Positions 59,411 to 64,000 of a stretch of DNA of 64,000 nt are shown in pieces. The stretch lies in NCBI GenBank assembly GCA_011009095.1, contig VTPC01089559.1, forward strand, positions 1 to 64,000, given 5' to 3'. The notes beneath the pieces are model-generated. The model was not told the DNA's origin. It did no database searches and saw only the letters and a list, made by a program, of their open reading frames with translations. Every line of letters begins with the position of its first letter. The first letter of the stretch is position 1. Source of the stretch: Ignelater luminosus (Eukaryota; Arthropoda; Insecta; Coleoptera; Elateridae). The translations under genes were made by a program, and so were the position numbers.

Positions 59411-61749
59411 TATGAAAAAAATCAATTCTAGGCTGGTTAGTATAAATAAGGGTTGATCTTAGAAAAAGTCAGACAGAAAAACGCTAATGATTTATATCAA
59501 ACAAACTCAGCAGCTAGGACTATTACTAATAATAAGAGACTTTAGAATATGAGAACTGAGGCTAGCAAACTTGAAAATAGAATAGGCTGAGTTAGTGTTA
59601 TGTAAAACTGATAGAATACAGGAAATTCATCAAAGAAAATAAAGAAATTTTGTGGATTGTTTTGAACGGAGCAAAAAATATTGTAGAGCAAAAAAAATTC
59701 TTTTTCTATAAATTTAAAAATTACAACATTTCTGGCATTTCTAGAATCTTAATTAAACCTTGTGAACAATCCTAGAAGTAGTGTCGTTCGCAGCTTTTCA
59801 AAAGACTGTTCGAAATTATAACTAGTTTGTTATACGTAGCTTCGAGCATGAAAAACAGTTTTGTGAAAGACAGCTATGTTAATAAAATATCGAAAATAGT
59901 GATTTGTTTGGTAATATAAATAATAATAGACTGCCTAGGGCGGCTTGCTCAACTTAGTCTACATAGGGAAGATTTAGAACTTTAGAAACGAAACGAAAGC
60001 AACTTTATTATCTAATTCACTTTTAATTCTTTTCCTATTCTTAATTTAACTTTTTTATAATTTTATAATTTAAGACATGATTGCAGACGCAACATTTATA
60101 GCAGAATAGTTAGAAATACATGTTCCTAAAAGGTTATCCGTTTGCATTTAAAGTCCTTATTAAGTATAATTAATTTAGATTTCTGATGATGACTAAATAT
60201 TATGTCTTTAAGTTTAATCTCTTCAGTCATCCACTACACATGAACGTTACAAAATGCCATTAGATACTTATCAAGTTTCCCAAGCCGAAGACTAATTTTG
60301 TTTCCATCTTGCAACCATTTGAATATTTAATTTTGTTATTTATTTTTTTTTGTTTAACGTAATAAAATACTCAGTATACTATCTAGAAAAAATACATATT
60401 CGATTAGAAATATCATATACTACTTATAAGATCTACATACATATTACGCCTATTACGTACGAAATACAAAATTGTTCGATTTTATATTTTTTATACAAAA
60501 AAGTAGTAATACATTTCAGATCTTCCGACCTGTACATCAATTTAATTTAAACTTTATAGCAGTTATTATTAATGCATGACAAGCGTAATTAGCAATTAAA
60601 TTTCAATGTAACTCCGTCCTCGTCTTGGATTCTTGTTCTTCGGAATATTCAGAAAAATTTGGAGAAATTTATATCGCAGCATTTCACTGCCAATTGAATT
60701 TCACGCAATCAAGAGAGATTTCTTTAAAATTTATGAATAATTCTCGATGGCATGTAACTGTTTAGACGAAATAACTACGAAACGGTGGGCGGAGATGATT
60801 TCAAATTTTTAAATAATAATAATAATCTCTTCGTTAAATGAAACTCGGATATTAAAATACTAAAAGTGTATAAAATTGTTTAAAAATGATGTTTAGTAAA
60901 AAACATAAGAGATCAAAGTAGAATTCGTTTATTAAAAATGACTGTTTTCAATTATTTTCTTATCTTACTTTACACGTTCATTCTAATAAAAATTTATACA
61001 GGGTGGAAAATATTACAAGCAGATTACATAGATATTTTACTTTTCTACTACAAGCTTAAGTATATTTACCATTCATTAATAGCTGCTCTCATTCCAGCTA
61101 GAAAGTAGTTTTTCTACGCACTATGCAATCATTCCAACGTTTACTACTAACACCTATTAAAATTTTGTTTGGAATTTAGAAAATAATTCTACAAAACTTA
61201 AATTTATGTTCAATATTTTTTTTTAAAATAACTGAGCTAAGCAGATATCTTGTGTAACATTATATTACATTAGCAATTAGATTGAAAGATACCCAGAAAG
61301 AGAGTTACTATAGAAATTAATGCAAAATCCAAAAGCTTGTCAGAAGAAGAAAATTCTGGAATGAACATTACAATATTAAAACCTATACGTTCGTTGTAGT
61401 AAGAAAATAGAAAAGCATAGCGTGATATTTACTGAGGTTTGGCGGCTTTTTCCGTAGTCTGAATGGCTCCCAATTATTTAATGATTTAACGATCAAATAA
61501 ATATAAAATCGTTCTAGCGCACAGCCACTCAAACCAAATTACAATCAATTTTGCTGTTTTAAGATTTTTGATCCAGTTAGAAATTAAGAGGAGTAGACTC
61601 CGAGTTGGTAAACGGATAAATGTTGATTGTGAAGATCAAGTATGTAAAGTAGTTTATTCAACTGAAAACAATTAGTTGCAATGACTTTCTGGTCTTGGTT
61701 CACAGCTTCTGGACAGGATAAAAGCTCAACACTTTTTTTTCACACTATA
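59411..61749. other. No gene recognised
   Basis: AT-rich sequence with short open frames only. ACAGGGTGGAAAATATTACA near 60999 may be a MITE end. Confidence 0.45.
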
Positions 61750-61751
61750 TA

Positions 61752-62558
61752 CAGTGTGTCCACATTTCGATGCTCACTATTGGGATGTCGGAAATTGTAA
61801 GAGATACGAAGTCGGTTAAATTAGAAAAGATTTGTCTATTTTGGAGATCAGTTTACTTATGCTTTTGTTTTTTCAAAAAAGTTTACGACTTACTAGATAT
61901 TTGCTAAAAACGAAATCATCTTAGTTTTTTTTAAATGAATAGCATTTCCCACTTAGTGTGCCATGGCTTTAAACATATGAAAATCATTGATTTTTATCAG
62001 ATAAATTACATCTGTTATGTAACGATTGCTAAAACAAACCAAAAGACGCTTTTAAGATACTTTACTGAGCATTCACAGATAGCATCAAAGAAGCAGCTAA
62101 TACCCTACAAAAGCGTATTCATTTTGTTTTAGCAATTTTTGCATAACAAATAAATTTCTTTGATAAAACTCCACGACTTAGTGTGTTAGATGTCATGGCA
62201 CACTGTTTAGTAATATGGAAATCGAGTAGGCGTCCTATTAGAAAAAATTTGGATTTACGTTTCACCGCCGAAGTAAAACAAAAGACAATTGCGAAAATAA
62301 TTTTTTTGCGTTTCGGAGTAAATTCTCTAAAACACCCTCTTTGCTGTTCTTTTCTATCTTTGCTCGTTCCTGAGATATTTCACTTTAAAAAAAAATAAAA
62401 TAATTTTGTTTTTAGCAAATATCTAGTAAGCCGTGAACTTTTTTAAAAAACAAAAGCATAAGTAAACTGATAGCCAAATTTTTTCTAATTTAACCGACTT
62501 CGTATCTCTTACAATTTCCGAGATCCCAATAGGGAGCAATTGAAATGTGGACACACTG
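61752..62558. mobile_element. Foldback element, family A copy 2
   Basis: The ends CAGTGTGTCCACATTTCGAT and its inverse are flanked by TA, and the whole is colinear with the copy at 4459-5362. No coding capacity. Confidence 0.88.
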
Positions 62559-62560
62559 TA

Positions 62561-64000
62561 TAATTTATGAGCAAAAATTTCCAAGTGAAGTGAAATATCT
62601 TTTTCTTAGATTTCTTACAACAAACATAGGTACAGATGCCCATAGCAGTCGGATGTTTGCATTACACCTGGATATGTTGGAAATGTGTTTTGGTTCACTT
62701 TGAAACGCGCCAATAATGGGTTGAACGATCTTCAAAGACAGTATGTTTCGCTAGACAAAATCACCGAGCTAGACTTTCCATTTTGCTTGCAATCAGAAAA
62801 GGATACATCTTGTTACGAGTAAAACGAAGATTTGAGTTCCAACAGAAAATAGGTCCGTGCTCTAATTACCTGTACTTGTTCACTAGCTCCAGTACGTCGA
62901 AGATGGGTGTAGTTAGAAAATGGAAAAATATAATTGGATCGAGGTTAGTAGACGTCAATTACGAAAGTTTGCCTTGGTAATGTAGGTCCTGTAATAAACC
63001 TCGATGCCTTGACCAATAATGCAATAATAAAATTTTGTCTTACTGAATTGAATACATGATAGTACTGTCTGTGTGGATGCTTCCAAGGAATAAAATGAAA
63101 GCTTAAGATATTTGGCAAGAAAAGATTGCATTCATCAGATGTTCCTCAAGGTTTACAAACGTAGGTGGTGCAATGGATCTACCTGAAGTCACCACTTAAA
63201 CCAGATACAATTCTGAAACATATACCAACTCGATACAAATTTCAATCTGTCCATAGAAATGTTAATAAGCAAAACGAGTTAATAAGTTTACACATACTTA
63301 CAAAATAATCTGACTTCAAAAAAACTTAAACTTGCTCCAGTAGCAGTGCAAAACTCGAATTCTAGCTTCTTTTTTTTGTCTAATTGTAAAAATAATACCT
63401 AGTACATTATTTATTATTCAGGGTAGTCTGAAAATGGTTAGCCAAAGGTTAACTTAACCTTACAAAAATACAGAAAAAATGTTCCTACTGTGCAAGTTCC
63501 TGGAAATATCTCTTTTCGGAGTTAGAGCTCATTCAGTCTTATAGATCAATGAATTTTATAACAATGTGCACAGAAACTTATTAGGAGAACGTCGTGGTTC
63601 AACTTTTGTAGCATACTTAGAAAACGATAGAAAGAAGACCAAACTATGATAAATTTTCAGGCGGTATGTCTGCTGAAAATGATCAATAATTTCTGATTTT
63701 TTGAAGAGGCGTTAACCCTCCAGCTTCAACAATGAGTGGAGAATAAGAACTCCCACTAGTAGTGTAAAAGGTCAAAGAATAAATATTCAAAATATCGTTT
63801 AGTTGCACCCTTACAAAGCATTAATGTAATAAATTTCAGGATGAGATACCATAAGAAATGCGAGTCGTGGTTCTTTGAGAATTTCTATCGCAAATAAATG
63901 CAAAGGAAGAGGGTAATAGATTGTTACAAACGCATATTAATGCTATGGTAATATTGCATTTTATACTTCTGAAGTGATGCTTCCAGAGCTGAACTAAGAA
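62561..64000. other. No gene recognised
   Basis: AT-rich sequence. Open frames are short and unconnected. Confidence 0.45.

Overview
The window is eukaryotic, AT-rich, repeat-rich nuclear DNA, almost certainly from an insect. The evidence is an intron-containing PTPN23/HD-PTP (Drosophila myopic) orthologue and many insect-type DNA transposons: mariner, piggyBac, pogo, hAT and Harbinger, plus foldback elements. Bacterial features such as operons, ribosome binding sites or CRISPR arrays are absent. The insect order cannot be fixed from the sequence alone.

The left 27.6 kb holds one large minus-strand gene. I could join 18 coding exons in one frame, from the ATG at 27597 to the TAA at 2853. They encode about 1,677 residues: an N-terminal BRO1 domain, a coiled-coil V domain, a Tyr/Pro/Gln-rich linker with a long polyglutamine tract, a divergent protein tyrosine phosphatase domain, and a C-terminal tail matching the PTPN23 family. 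The family is an ESCRT adaptor for sorting of ubiquitinated receptors at endosomes. Exon 13 can be read past its splice donor to a nearby stop codon and AATAAA signals, which suggests a short isoform without the phosphatase domain. Introns 2, 13 and 15 are 6.3, 10.1 and 2.4 kb long and full of mobile elements. These include an 8-bp-TSD hAT element with a nested foldback element, a MITE inside a MITE, a piggyBac relic, a 1.5-kb foldback element, and a 2.75-kb transposon carrying a decayed DUF7869-like gene.

From 27.6 to 40.8 kb I see no convincing host gene, only MITEs, a Harbinger relic and simple repeats. A pogo-superfamily transposon lies at 40852-43777; its transposase is interrupted by one in-frame TAG. 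From 44.9 to 46.8 kb there are hints of a plus-strand gene start: an RFX-type X-box, paired TTCGCGAA sites, strong splice donors and an isolated GC-rich open exon. No downstream exon could be identified.

From 47.8 to 49 kb the plus strand is unusually G-poor and remains unexplained. It is followed by a decayed mariner. From 52.9 to 55.7 kb a satellite of about 155-160 bp period is broken by a 737-base assembly gap and by a solo LTR (54780-55159) flanked by the 4-bp duplication ATAC and carrying perfect heat-shock elements. An intact-looking DD41D mariner-family transposon lies at 57378-58671. Two foldback elements related to copies on the left side of the window follow. The remainder is AT-rich sequence without recognised features.
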